Origin: Salisapilia sapeloensis | Taxonomy: Eukaryota; Oomycota; Peronosporomycetes; Peronosporales; Salisapiliaceae | Direction of reading: 5' to 3' | Length of the DNA: 60,754 nt | Assembly: GCA_023334545.1 (NCBI GenBank) | Contig: JAADVB010000098.1 | Span: 1-60,754 of the forward strand | Shown here: piece after piece, positions 42,587-53,709 of the stretch | How the letters are laid out: each line of letters begins with the position of its first letter | Position numbering within the stretch: the stretch's first letter is position 1 | Translations under genes and position numbers: made by a program | Notes under the pieces: model-generated | What the model was told of the DNA's origin: nothing | Database searches by the model: none | The model's input: only the letters and a program-made list of their open reading frames with translations

Positions 42587-44735
42587 ATCTTACGTTGTAT
42601 GGGCACGAATGGATATATAAGAGTATTTTGAGGGCTTACTTGCTCATGGCGGAGTTGTTGGAGGTGGTATTATTGGGAAATAACGCCAGGGCGGAGGTTC
42701 GATCACAAGTGTCCGCGTAGTGTGTTTTCTGAGACGAAACCATATGTGTAAGATTATCTTGAAGAGATACATGGCATAGCACTCCTTGAAACCAAGATCT
42801 ACATTTGTACATCTTGCCAAGCGTGCTTTCACAAATGTCCACAGTCAAAAGCCTGTGGAGCGGATTGAGATTGATGTGCACTATACTTATGGAAACGGGC
42901 AAACATTTGAGCTTAAGAAATCTCGACAAACTACTCGAATTGTTCAGAACCTTGGGGATACTGATAGCAGGTTTCTTATTCGTCCATTCTCAATTAGATA
43001 GCCAAAAGAATAATCATAGTAGTAGACACCAATATAGCAGGCTTTACATAGAATGCAGATCTTGGCAATAATATAAGGCATAAATGCCGGAAAGGATAGC
43101 TTTTGAGCTTATACAAACACTTCCAAACATTCCTTCTTCTCACAGGTTTGCTCTATGCAAGAGTATGCTGAAACTATAGCTTTACCGGCCCTTTGATATC
43201 TTTTATCAATTACTACATGTGAACTTTCAGCACCGAATACTCATGTTATACCCAAATCGAGTTAGATATGGACAGTAGTCAACTAGCTCAATTTCAGCAC
43301 ATATTTTTTACGATCATGAGGCGATATAATGCCTGCTTATACACACAGGAAGCGCCTGATAGCTTTATCTTGCTCATTAGCCTTGCGTGATCGTTATAGT
43401 CATGCTTGCACATGAGCTCTTGCTCTTGATATACAACGTCACCACTGTGTTCTGAAAGTCAAACAAGGATAAATCGCACGAATTTAAGCATTTGTATTGT
43501 TACCATTCATCATGCATAACGCATACAAATCTGCCTTGTATGCTGTCTGCGTAACCATTAATGAATGTAGAAAGCGATCGTAATCTTCAACATAGGTACA
43601 ACAAACAGTACGATTTTTAATGGTACTCAGAGTGCTACATAGAAACTTTCGCTACTACAAGATTCTTTTGTACATTTGACTTATTTAGCCATCTTTCCAT
43701 ACATCGATTGTGCCGAACGGAGGTAGCATGGCACAATCTCCATAGATGTTATTGCTTCTACTGAGGTACCCGCACATCAAAGACTGTCATATACAAATAA
43801 GGACTTGTGATTCTATCCGAAGATAATCGGTAAAAGGTCAAAAGAAAGTGCCGAACACACTGCTTCGTACTCGCTAATGGATTGCATTGTTAAACACAGT
43901 AAGTTCACTGTATCTCTCGCATATATTTTTCTCCGGCAGTATATTGCCTATTTGATTATTAGACTTGAACTAGCCATCCAAGTTCCACGTATGCATCACA
44001 CAAGGACATCACGTTAGAATGACTTAAACTCATACAGGTGTACACTGCAACAGCACATAAATGACCAAGCAAACACACGGACGAAACAAAATAGAGAGAC
44101 ACATAACAATCAAATAAAGAAACACATATAAAGTCAAAGCAAGATTAATATAAAACATGAAATTAAAGAAAATAGTAACAACTTCTCATATCACTCCCCA
44201 CACTCACGCTGCCTTGGAATGACGGCTGCGGACGTTCATCAAACGGAGCGTTACCCACAAGTCAAAAGACAAGCAGGCAAGCGCCAAACTTCCCGAGTCA
44301 ATGAGAGGAGTCGAATACGATCATCAAAGTTGTTAAGATCGTCTACATTGGAAAACCAAGTAGAATAGAGAGTACTATAGAATTAGATCCTGTGCAAGTA
44401 CGGTCTTAACTATATATTGGTATGGTTATAGTTAGTTTATATGGTAAAATTGTTCGAATGGGTTCAATTTTTGTTTAAGCCTAATTCGTTCCTAATTCTG
44501 AAATTAACCGTAAAATTGTGTTAAAATTCGATAAGATAGGACTAAAGGTCTGGAAACCTGACTAGATTTTCGTTCCCAACGTCCATTGGACAGCTAACAA
44601 TAGTGAGGCAAGTATCCAAGGCTGGTCAAGGAGCTTGCCAACATGCTAGCTACCAGAGCTTCATTTTGGGTATTGCGAGCTACATCCTACCCTGTCGAAT
44701 ACCGGTTACTTCAGTCGAGATACAACGGCTAAGAA
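42587..44735. other. 2.1-kb AT-rich intergenic region
   Basis: No gene was recognised. Two overlapping frames at 42644-42929 (minus) and one at 42786-43001 (plus) are short and unlike any family. From 43000 to 44600 all frames are closed and the sequence is markedly AT-rich. Confidence 0.55.
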
Positions 44736-44993
44736 ATGTCGAACGAATGGAGCTGCCCGGAATGTACTCTAATCAACCCGAAGGATACAAGTGCATGTGA
44801 TGCGTGCGGGGCGACCAGCCCGGGGATGCTTATGGCCCTGAGAGAATCCAATGAGAATTCTCCACGATTATCTTCCTCGACATGTTTAAGCTCTTCGTCC
44901 GATAAGCAGCTGGCGGAGGAACTCGACCCGTGGTCAGAAGCTGAAAGAGAATGGGCTCACGTCGAAGCTCATCAAGAAGCACATAGCCACTAA
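44736..44993 (+). CDS. RanBP2-type zinc-finger microprotein
   Basis: 85 residues. One RanBP2-type (zf-RanBP) finger occupies residues 1-30: WSCPECTLINPKDTSACDAC, the canonical W-x-C-x2-C-x10-C-x2-C with the N-x-C-like context. The rest is Ser-rich and ends in an acidic, His-containing helix (EEREWAHVEAHQEAH-like). Such fingers bind ubiquitin or single-stranded RNA. An intronless complete frame; no signal or membrane segment. Role unknown. Confidence 0.7.
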   Translation: MSNEWSCPECTLINPKDTSACDACGATSPGMLMALRESNENSPRLSSSTCLSSSSDKQLAEELDPWSEAEREWAHVEAHQEAHSH

Positions 44994-45165
44994 ATATACA
45001 TGGTGCGATCTATACACTTTCGTTCGATTTGTAGTCATGCAATAGTCAATTTAGTCTTCCCATCGAAGCCTTCCATATTTATGTCGTTTCCATAAACCCT
45101 TTGTGATTTGTTTTAAAATCGATTTCAAACAGATAACAACACAAATCCGAACACGTCAGCCGAAG

Positions 45166-46252
45166 ATGGGCATCAGCGCCAACTTTGAGCTCTCCCTCCG
45201 CCCCGAGGCGAATAGAGATCTTCGCAATGTCTCCAAACAGGTATCCTAATCTTTCTTAGACGCCGAACGATATTTCATATCAATGCATATATCTGAATAC
45301 TGATTGAAACCTTGATCATGCTCCCAGACAGTGAATGCCGTGGCTCGTACTGCGAAAAATCCGCGTGATTTGGCCCAAAAACTGCAACGACAGATGGAAG
45401 AGGCCTTTGGCGAAGGATGGCATGTCCTCATTGGCAATGATTTCGCTGTCGACATTCGATACGTATGATTTATGGCTATTATCTGATCACCGTACGAGAC
45501 TGACGATACATTTACGACAGCGTAGAGGTGGATGTGTGTTGCTTGTGAATAAGAAGGACAAGCTCAAGCTGCTGTTGTACCGCACAACAACGCAAGCGAA
45601 TCCGAGACCAACGAACGTGCATCATGCTTTGAAAGCGTATGATCCAGAGACGTTCGTGCCTTCGCGTAAGCTCAAAGCGACTGTCTATGAGAGTGACATG
45701 TCGGACGGTATAAAGCAAAAAGTGATGCAGACGTTGCGTTTCCTCGTAGAAGAATTTAACGGAGATGAAGCTGCTCCTGCCAAGATCGCCGAGACCATTA
45801 AACACGCGTTAACGAAGGACTATGGTCCGACGTGGCACACGGCAGTCTCCCCCACACGGGATATGTGCTTGATCCCGAGGTGCATCCCTGGTACACATCT
45901 CGACGTGGCTCTTGATAAAACGAGAATTGTTGTGTACGCACATGACGGCATTAAAGCTGATGCCAATATGGATCTCGCTCGGCTACTGAACGCCTTCAGT
46001 CTTATCGTCGGCTTGATCTGTTTCGTGTTGATGGGCTACATCACGTATACGAAACCAGAGAACCATGACGAGTGCTTAGGACTGGAAGAAGACAATCTTC
46101 GAAAGGGATGTACGCAAGCGGAAGTAGATGCTGCAGGATCTCGTCGACTGTGGGAGAATGTGACGTTCTACGGAGCAACTGGATGCGCCGTCTTCGCTGC
46201 GATGCTACGCATGTTCCTCGGAATTTTGCGTACCAAGTTTAAACATGACTAG
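45166..46252 (+). CDS. Membrane protein with two dynein-light-chain (LC8)-like domains
   Basis: Three exons: 45166-45240, 45328-45462 and 45521-46252. The introns are 87 and 58 nt, and 313 residues are read in frame. Two LC8/DYNLL-type domains lie in tandem. Domain 1 covers about residues 12-92, with the core LQRQMEEAFGEGWHVLIGND. Domain 2 covers about 123-212: VYESDMSDGIKQKV, then AETIKHALTKDYGPTWHTAV, which follows the LC8 pattern of DMS...Q, helix, and K.YGPTWH. Two hydrophobic helices then follow (about 226-246, AFSLIVGLICFVLMGYI; about 286-305), separated by a Cys-containing loop. LC8 normally is a soluble 90-residue dimer that binds linear motifs. Here two copies appear fixed to a membrane, so a membrane-anchored adaptor is inferred. 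Confidence 0.75.
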
Positions 46253-46918
46253 AGACCATTCTTCGTGGGTGTCAGAATTGAGATGAAAATAGTCCGATAG
46301 CTGCTAAGGCGAGCTTTAGTAATAGAAGCCTCATGCTCATCGTGTCCATTGGTTTTGATGATTTATATTATTTACAAGACCATGACCATGGATACAAAGA
46401 TTATACCATAAAGCTAGTAGAAGTACAAGGTAGCGAACACTCATAGGGTATCTGAGAATGTACACGATGACTAACTTAATGTCCTTCGAGCGAATGGTTT
46501 GCTTGCGTAATGATACACGGCTGATTAGTTTCGATGCGCCCACCCTTCTGAGGATGGTGGTACAGACGCACTTGTTAGTACTAGATGGAAATGCTGACCG
46601 GATCGAACTTCCTTTCATTCCAAAGTAGAGGGTGTATAAACCAATACTTACATCTTCATACTATGCTTCATCCTAAAGTCTACATGGACACGGCAAAAGA
46701 GAGTCTAGTCTATAGGGATGTGTCGGCAGTAAGCTATAACTGACAGCGAGGTAAAACGACTACAGTCACAGTGCATTCACCTGCACTACCTATAAGAGAC
46801 GCACGTATTTGCATAGATGTAGCCGCAAAGAAAACAACGACAGATCCTGTTATGCATTTGACTACCATCCAATACCTCGGATCCGACTACTATCTCAGAC
46901 ACTAAATACGATGCAGTC
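46253..46918. other. Intergenic, convergent 3' flanks
   Basis: About 670 bp between the stops of the LC8-like gene and the ABCF gene. The frame at 46337-46618 (minus) and others are unsupported. No element seen. Confidence 0.5.
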
Positions 46919-49378
46919 TTAAGCTTGTCCAATGGATGCCTGCAATCCCTCTTGCTTGTCCTTGTACTCATCAATGCCTCCTTCCAGTCTCTTCATGTTC
47001 ACCACGCCCTTCTTCTTCGTAATTTCTAGCACCCGCGCCTCTCTCTCGGATTCATCCTGGCTCGTGAACACATCCAGAAAGTGAAGGTCGTGACTAATGA
47101 GCACCACAGCACCTTCAAAATCCCGCAAAGCTCTCGCGAGGACATCGATCGTTCCCATATCCAAGTGGTTTGTAGGTTCATCCAACAGCAGAACATGAGG
47201 AGGGTGAGGGAATGTAGCCCACGCAAGACCTACACGTACCAACTGACCTCCAGACAATGACTCTAACGGCACTCCTACAGCCGTGTCACCCATGATACCG
47301 AAGCTGCTCAAGTGAGCTCTTAGCTTTCCGTCTTTGGCGTTCTTATTGGACGCCTGAGGCACCTCCCCTAGTGCCTCTTCCGACGCGCTATCTCGCTCAT
47401 CCTCCAGCTTCTTCAGAAGTGCTAGAGGAGTCAACCGACGAGACCAGTCCAACCGCTTGAGGTTCTCCACATTATGCTGCATGAGCGACACGACGCGAGC
47501 TCCATTAAACCGCTCGATCTTCCCAGAAGTAGGGGTCACAGCACCGTCCAGCAGCTTCATTAGTGTCGTTTTCCCTGCGCCGTTACGTCCGAGGACTACG
47601 ATCTTGTCTCCATACTCAATCGTCAGGTTCAGCTTGTCCATCTTTAGTGGTAAAGTCGACGTCTGAGTGTCTTGTGCTTCGTACTGGAAACTGACGTTGC
47701 CAAGAGACAGCATGGTCGTGCCTTCGAGCTTGGACAAGTTGCGGATCTGAGGAGGACTCGAGCTTAGAATCTTCCATGCCGGATAATCCACGACGCTCTC
47801 GTACTTGGCAGTGTCCTCTGCACCGTCTCGAATACCAAAGTAGTACCCTGCTCTGTCTCGATTCAGCTTCATCCGGTGTCCACTGGCGTTTCGCTCAAGT
47901 CCAATGCGCTCCATCTTCTTCTTCTTGGATGCTGCTACCTGTGCTTTCTTGTCGTCCTTCGTGGCCTTGGCTTGTGCATTCAAGCCCGACACCATCTTGG
48001 TCATCTTGTCTGTCTTTTGCTCGAGCTTGGTCTGCAGTCGTTCGTTGAAAAGCTTCTTGTGCTCCATGGCTTTTTCATACGCGTCATAGCTACCGTCATA
48101 GTACGCCAAGGTCTTGTCGTACCCTCGGAAGAGGATAGTCTCTTCCGTCGTGGCGTTCAGGAAGAAGCGGTCGTGGGATACAAGGACGAGCGTCACTTGG
48201 TAACCTAGTACATCTTCCAATGACAGTAAATAGTCTTTAAGCCACAATATCGATGGCATGTCCAGGTGATTTGTTGGTTCATCCAGCAGTAGAAAGTCAG
48301 GTTCCATAAAGAGTACTCGTGCTAGCAAGATTCGCACTTGCCAGCCTCCACTCAAGGAAGAGAGGGGCGCCTCCTGCTTCTCAGGACTGATCGACATGCT
48401 GCTCAAGATGCGACGAGCTCTTGCTTCCATTGACACTTCATCCAGAAGCTTAAGTTCCTGTTGATATCCCTCTGTTTTTTCATGAATCTGCTTGAGCAAT
48501 GAGCTCTCTTCAATGTCTTCCGGTTCCTCCTGTAGCGACTCTGTGTCCTTTAATCGCTTTCGCAGCGCCTTGAGACGATCCTCCGCCTCGATCAGACGCA
48601 AGCGAGCGTCCTTACCACGCATACCAGACCGCTTAATGGCTATCTTGTTGGCCTTTTCAAAGTCTTCTTCTGCCTCTAGCACCTGCACTTGTAGCAAGAA
48701 ATGCAGCATCCGGATTGTGCTACTAGTAAAGCTAAAATCTTCGATAGAACTAGTGCCCAAAGCCTTTTCAAGTAGTTCTAGCTTGTCCTTTACGATTTGG
48801 ACACGAGTGTCAGCGTCCAGCACCGTCTGCAGCACCGATCGGTCTCTTGCGTCTCGAGCTGTAAGGAGAGAAGTGTCCAATTGATTCAAGTATAGCACTC
48901 GTAGTGAAGTAGGTAGGCCTTCTACCAGTCCATCTGCTAGGGCCTGTAACAGTGTCGACTTCCCAATACCGTTCGCACCGACGAGGCCGTACTTGTACCC
49001 ATAATTGAGCTTTAACTGCGTATCTCGTAGCAGCTCCACCGACTTGTCTTTCCTGCCTGGAGGCTTCACGGACAGCGTAAATTGGTCCAGCATGATATTT
49101 TTGCCGAATTCGTCGTATGTACCCTTGTAGAACCGCGTCTGCTGTGCTGTTGCCACGATCGTTGCTGCTTCGGCTTCATCCACGGGATCCTCACTCTCCA
49201 GCGAGACCTGAGCTGGATGATCGCTCTCCTTGGTGACTGACGGAGTCCTCTTGGAAGCTTTCTTCGATCGCTGCTTTTGTGACCGCTTCTCCTTGCGAGA
49301 CAGCGTGGGCTTCTCTGGGTCCGTCTCCAGTACCGAATTTACAGGCTTTTGCCCTAGTGTATGCATCGATGGCAACAT
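46919..49378 (-). CDS. ABCF-type (GCN20/EF3-like) ATP-binding cassette protein
   Basis: About 819 residues from the ATG at 49378. Upstream in-frame Met at 49522 would add 48 unlikely residues; Met at 49366 is another option. Two soluble ABC cassettes without membrane domains. ABC1 has Walker A GANGIGKST, the signature LSSLSGGWQVR, and Walker B LLLDEPTNHLDM. ABC2 has GRNGAGKTT, SLSGGQLVRVGLAW, and LLLDEPTNHLDM. A charged linker between them contains KDDKKAQVAASKKKKME. The N-terminus is very basic (KEKRSQKQRSKKASKRT). ABCF proteins bind ribosomes and act in translation control or ribosome biogenesis. The insertion in ABC1 before the signature (about residues 150-260) is long and helical. Confidence 0.92.
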   Translation of the reverse strand: MLPSMHTLGQKPVNSVLETDPEKPTLSRKEKRSQKQRSKKASKRTPSVTKESDHPAQVSLESEDPVDEAEAATIVATAQQTRFYKGTYDEFGKNIMLDQFTLSVKPPGRKDKSVELLRDTQLKLNYGYKYGLVGANGIGKSTLLQALADGLVEGLPTSLRVLYLNQLDTSLLTARDARDRSVLQTVLDADTRVQIVKDKLELLEKALGTSSIEDFSFTSSTIRMLHFLLQVQVLEAEEDFEKANKIAIKRSGMRGKDARLRLIEAEDRLKALRKRLKDTESLQEEPEDIEESSLLKQIHEKTEGYQQELKLLDEVSMEARARRILSSMSISPEKQEAPLSSLSGGWQVRILLARVLFMEPDFLLLDEPTNHLDMPSILWLKDYLLSLEDVLGYQVTLVLVSHDRFFLNATTEETILFRGYDKTLAYYDGSYDAYEKAMEHKKLFNERLQTKLEQKTDKMTKMVSGLNAQAKATKDDKKAQVAASKKKKMERIGLERNASGHRMKLNRDRAGYYFGIRDGAEDTAKYESVVDYPAWKILSSSPPQIRNLSKLEGTTMLSLGNVSFQYEAQDTQTSTLPLKMDKLNLTIEYGDKIVVLGRNGAGKTTLMKLLDGAVTPTSGKIERFNGARVVSLMQHNVENLKRLDWSRRLTPLALLKKLEDERDSASEEALGEVPQASNKNAKDGKLRAHLSSFGIMGDTAVGVPLESLSGGQLVRVGLAWATFPHPPHVLLLDEPTNHLDMGTIDVLARALRDFEGAVVLISHDLHFLDVFTSQDESEREARVLEITKKKGVVNMKRLEGGIDEYKDKQEGLQASIGQA

Positions 49379-50065
49379 ATCGATATGCTTGAATTCGCAA
49401 TGAGAGCTAGGAGCTCGGTATCGTACTGAAAAATGGTAGAAATAGTACCGAATCGACCGGCACCGCAGCGAAGTTTCCACTCCCGTTCGTTCTGACCGTT
49501 CCAAATACAAAAACGAGGTCATTCGGTGTAGGGGAGTTTTGATGAATCCTAGTCAGACGTAACTGATGATTGACACGCTCTAGTAAGCTCTATAATCATT
49601 TTGTAGAGTACATCGTAGGTTTGGTTTTGATGCAAGCTTGGCTAGCCATATTGGATCGAAAGGCTATTGCATAAATGTTTCGCAGAGGAACGCAAGTTGG
49701 TATCAATACACCGTCTTATACAGTCAGGAATTAATGATTGATACCCTGTTAGCTGGATTAATTGGTAAGGACTTAGGAATGGAAAAGCTTTTGTGAGGAC
49801 TGGGGCAAGATCCTTTCACCATTCCCAAGCACAGGATTAGATCGACGTAAATGTCACTGATGCCAGCGCTAAAGTTTTTTGTCTACAAAGATCTTTTGAC
49901 GTAGAACGATAGATTGTGTAAACAAGAAGTAAATTCATTTGTGTCTTTGATGGCAGGCGTACAAATTTCGATCTTGGGCTCCGGCGACCCATAATTATCC
50001 AGAATAGATGAAGTGTTCGATATATCTGCTGCCCATGTTCCTCCACGTCACAGTCTTCATGGATA
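49379..50065. other. Intergenic between ABCF and GH5 genes
   Basis: 5' flank of ABCF followed by 3' flank of the GH5 gene. A minus-strand frame at 49837-50100 overlaps the GH5 last exon and is a shadow. No other feature seen. Confidence 0.5.
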
Positions 50066-52201
50066 CTAGTCCTCTTCTTCCTTATCGCCAGAGGTCTCAA
50101 AGCACGGGAAGTGCTTCAGGTCTGACAATGCATCCATGGCCGCCATGCCCTCGAGATATTCCTTGTTAACAGTGAGCCAGTCATCCTGTAGCAGGCCTTC
50201 CGTGTAATGTCCGAATCTATACAAGAAGCGATGATTCACAATTGGATATTACCAAGACCGTTCACAGTCAGAAGTCTTCCTGGACAGCTGATGTCGAATA
50301 GAAACTTTCAATGGGCACTTACGTATCTGCAGGATTGTATTGATAAGCCGATTCTGGATTCAGTGACCAACTGAAGCCTCCTGCATATCCATCTTTAAGT
50401 AGCACTTCGATGGTAAAGTCGGATGCACGTTTCGTTGTTCTCATTGGGTGTTCATCTTTGGCATATAGACCGACGAACTCACCGAGAAGTATGGCTGGAC
50501 CCTTATCATGCCTCAAAAAACCAAACATGTGCTCCATTGTCGCCTCAATGTTCCTACGTAAAGTTTTGTCGTCGAGTTCTACGTAGTTGTTCATTGCACC
50601 TTGTTCCCCCGCAGTACCCCTCTCGTACATATAAGGTGGTGGATACACACTAGGATTATAGTAGTGTGGAGCATAAACTACTTTATCCGGTATCGAGAAC
50701 TCAACAGGATCTTTTTTTGCATGCTGCAATCCGCCACCAAACCTAGGCCAAAGTAGAATTAAATACCTGCTTGACTCTATATTACTATTGTCATAAGTTG
50801 GGTCAAGTCACGAACACGTACCAGTCATAGTAGGACAAAACATCACCATCGACCTCAAACGAATGAGCCCCATTAATGCCTTCCACAAAGCCCATCCATT
50901 GTGGACACCTCTTGAGCATTCTATTAGCAATTCGCTCAGCACCAGCCTTAAAATCAACGGGAGAGCCATCGCCCCATGTCGCTTCATAAGGCTCATTTTT
51001 CAAATCGATACCCATCACGTTAAAGTATTTCTTGCTGCATAAGTTTTCCGTAAGCTTATCGATTGCGTCGAGGAAGTCATCTTCACTGTACTTGTCGTTG
51101 AACCAAACTTTTCCATGCTCGCCTCCTGAGAGCGTATGCATGGAGATCATCACTCCAATTCGTCTGAAAGCAAATGCCTCGATTATGCTCTGAAGCATTT
51201 CCATGTAGCCTTCGAGTGAAATGGCTCGATTCTCGTATGTATTCACTAAATCTTTGGACGGCTTTGTGTTTTCGAGCAAGTACTCGACGCTAACAGGTAG
51301 GCGAACAGCATTGAACTTGTTTGCGGATAAAAACCTCGCAATTTGATATAACGTGGTACCATTCTCCCCATTTGCCCATAGCCCCAACGGAACAATCGTG
51401 CCTCTACTCGAGTGAACATCAAAGACGCATTAAAACCGGAACATAAAGTGGCAAACGAATTCAAGCAATGTATCCACTTACGTTTCCATCCCGAACCAAT
51501 TCGTGCCTTTGATCGATATTGGTACTTCTGTACCGTTGCTTGCTCTCGCATAGATCTTACCATTCTTGCTCAAATAATTCGGAAGCTCACACGCTACCAT
51601 TAATAGCATACCCATGAGATTTAAGATCATACAATATTTCCCCATAACAATTTGATTTACATACAAGTTGCCGGGTATTTCTTTGGATTGCCGATGGCTC
51701 CGTCGTCTGAAATGATTTCATCCCCAAAAACTTCGTCCCCCACAATATCACCAGCTCCGCCTTTAATCGCTGTACGATGGAATACCTCCTTCTCGAATGA
51801 GTGAAACCGACTTGAAGCTTCATCTTCATACCTCATGGCAGCTACTACGATCCAAGTAATTGCAACGATACCACCAACCACTAACCCAAGTGCCCCAGGC
51901 CATCTCTAGGTAGGTATACACATTATACCAATTATACTAGACAAGAACGTTTGGAATAACATACACGGTGCCTGCCTCTAAAGTCGTTTAGTCTCTCCAT
52001 GCGAGTTGGCGCGAGAGCTGGATAAATCTCGCGGTCTATGACACGTTTTTTGGTAGAGGGATCGGTATCGTCTAGTAGCTTGTTTGTTGACTTGGACCAC
52101 ATCTCTGAATTACGATACGGTTGCGGTGCCGAACCGCTTTCATTGGTATGCTCGGTTGATCGAACGTCGACGGACTGGTAATCTTTAGCTGAGTCTTTCA
52201 T
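50066..52201 (-). CDS. Membrane-anchored GH5 glycoside hydrolase (glucanase-like)
   Basis: Six exons: 51965-52201, 51665-51905, 51482-51593, 50822-51403, 50323-50742 and 50066-50216. The introns are 59, 71, 78, 79 and 106 nt. They sum to 1743 nt, 580 residues in one frame. About 80 cytosolic residues come first, then a transmembrane helix (LGLVVGGIVAITWIVVAAM, about 84-103), giving a type II membrane protein with an extracellular catalytic domain. GH5 landmarks: GTNWFGMETG near the start of the barrel, LPVSVEYLL, the acid/base in IDLKNEPYEATW, APHYYNPSVYPPP, and the nucleophile in LLGEFVG. The ER-lumen/secreted part is likely to act on cell-wall beta-glucan or cellulose. A start at the in-frame ATG 52201 was chosen; the upstream GTG at 52216 is not. 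Confidence 0.88.
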
Positions 52202-52926
52202 TTTTAAACTGAGCACGCACCACCAAACGGTAGATGCTTATGCTGTCTTTCGCCCTTGATACTCAACAACTGGAGACTACTTAGAGTGGGTGGTTTCATT
52301 CTGGTCGCGCGGCCTATCAGTACCAAAGCTGAAACGAACATCGCCAGACATTGTACGTTGAAGAAAATTCTGCTCATGTTTGGTAGCCTTGGCTATAGTA
52401 ACTTGGCCACCCTGAAATGTTATATGTTTCCCGCGGTAAATTGTTTTTCGATTTCTACCTCTTCATTCACTTCTATGCAGCTACGATAAGGCAAATGGAT
52501 GATGAGCATCATTCATGCTATTTAAATAAATATGCATTCAACAAAGCTTTGTAAGGAGCCAAGTTACCATAGCCGGGATGACTTGCGAATTTAGGGAGTG
52601 AAGCGTATTGCAGTCATGTACAGCGGTCCCTCTCGCCTTTAGGAATGCAGGAACAGAAAGCACCAAAGATTTTTGATATTGTCGCGACAAAACACTTTTT
52701 CTTGTCTACGTACCGGTCGATAGATCTAAGTCGAGAATGTAAAGATAAGTTATGCTTGAATGCTTGTGTATATGAGATGCTTTGTGATTTTGGTTGTCTA
52801 GGTGAAGAGGCCAACAAGCAACAGTGAAAGCATAGGCAGAAGCAAAAAGGTTTACAAGCGTTCATTGAGCAAGCTTGCGAGCTTCCTCTTTTCGGAATAA
52901 GACAGCTTCAAGCCTTCGTCGAGGTC
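52202..52926. other. Intergenic between GH5 and PAN genes
   Basis: No convincing gene. Short frames at 52256-52489 and 52645-52827 lack recognisable features. Confidence 0.5.
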
Positions 52927-53709
52927 TTAGATGGTACCGGAGATCACATCAGAATTGGTAGTCGTCTGTCCGCGAGCAGTCTTGAGCCAGCATGTGCCTC
53001 CATTGTACGAATTCCACGAGAAAGCACCGCAACCAGGAACTTCCCTGCATCTCGTGCAACATGCTTCAGCATTTGCGCCCCGCACCGGGTTAAGGTTGTT
53101 GCCCGTATAGTCGACCCCTTGTTCGATGGTGCAGCTCGGCTGGGTTGGTGCGGGAGTTTCCCCGAAAGGCTTTGGATACGGCTCTGCCGATACGGCTCCA
53201 GGTGATGAGATCGTGCTTCCCTTGGAACTCTTAAACCAACAGATTCCTCCACCATAATCCGTATGGGTGAATGCTCGGCATCCTGGGAACGCTTCACAAG
53301 CACTACAGCAATCGGATGGGTCCGACCGGAATGCACTACCAATGTCGTTGCCAACGTAGTCGACGTCATGCTCTGAGACGCAGGTAGGTTCAAGAAACTG
53401 CACCGATAGTGCAGAGATGACACCCGGTCTGTACGAAACCGCGCCTTGTTCACTCTTAAGCCAACAAGTACCTCCATTGTAGTCGTTCCAGCTGAATGCA
53501 TTGCAGCCTTCCCGATTGTAGCATATGTCACAGCAATCTCCTGGGTTACCAGCACGGGCAGTGCCAATGTTTTGACCATCGAAATCAAAATCTTCCTGGA
53601 GAGTACAGAAAGGGTCTAGATCAAGTTGCAACTGACGGAGAGAGTCTGCCGAGGCGAGAGAGTGTAGTAGAGACATGGAGAGGAAGATCGTAGACGTAAG
53701 AAGCTTCAT
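52927..53709 (-). CDS. Secreted protein with three PAN/Apple domains
   Basis: 260 residues. Signal peptide at 1-21 (LLTSTIFLSMSLLHSLASA). Three PAN/Apple modules follow, at about residues 34-100, 110-178 and 192-258. Each has the pattern C-x-n-DF/VDY...G-N-(x)-A/DCC..C....GC.AF.W..Y.GGTCWLK; one copy is GGTCWLKSEQGAV. Each module has six cysteines. PAN domains bind carbohydrate or protein. In oomycetes, PAN-containing proteins such as the cellulose-binding elicitor lectins are abundant on the cell wall. Here no CBM1 domain is seen, so a wall or substrate adhesin is inferred. Intronless. Confidence 0.85.
   Translation of the reverse strand: MKLLTSTIFLSMSLLHSLASADSLRQLQLDLDPFCTLQEDFDFDGQNIGTARAGNPGDCCDICYNREGCNAFSWNDYNGGTCWLKSEQGAVSYRPGVISALSVQFLEPTCVSEHDVDYVGNDIGSAFRSDPSDCCSACEAFPGCRAFTHTDYGGGICWFKSSKGSTISSPGAVSAEPYPKPFGETPAPTQPSCTIEQGVDYTGNNLNPVRGANAEACCTRCREVPGCGAFSWNSYNGGTCWLKTARGQTTTNSDVISGTI

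Noticed and set aside
46337-46618. 93-codon minus frame between LC8-like and ABCF genes
   Set aside because: No domain, in 3' flank.
52944-53588. 214-codon minus-strand frame in the PAN gene
   Set aside because: Alternative frame of the PAN protein; lacks its signal peptide and Cys pattern.
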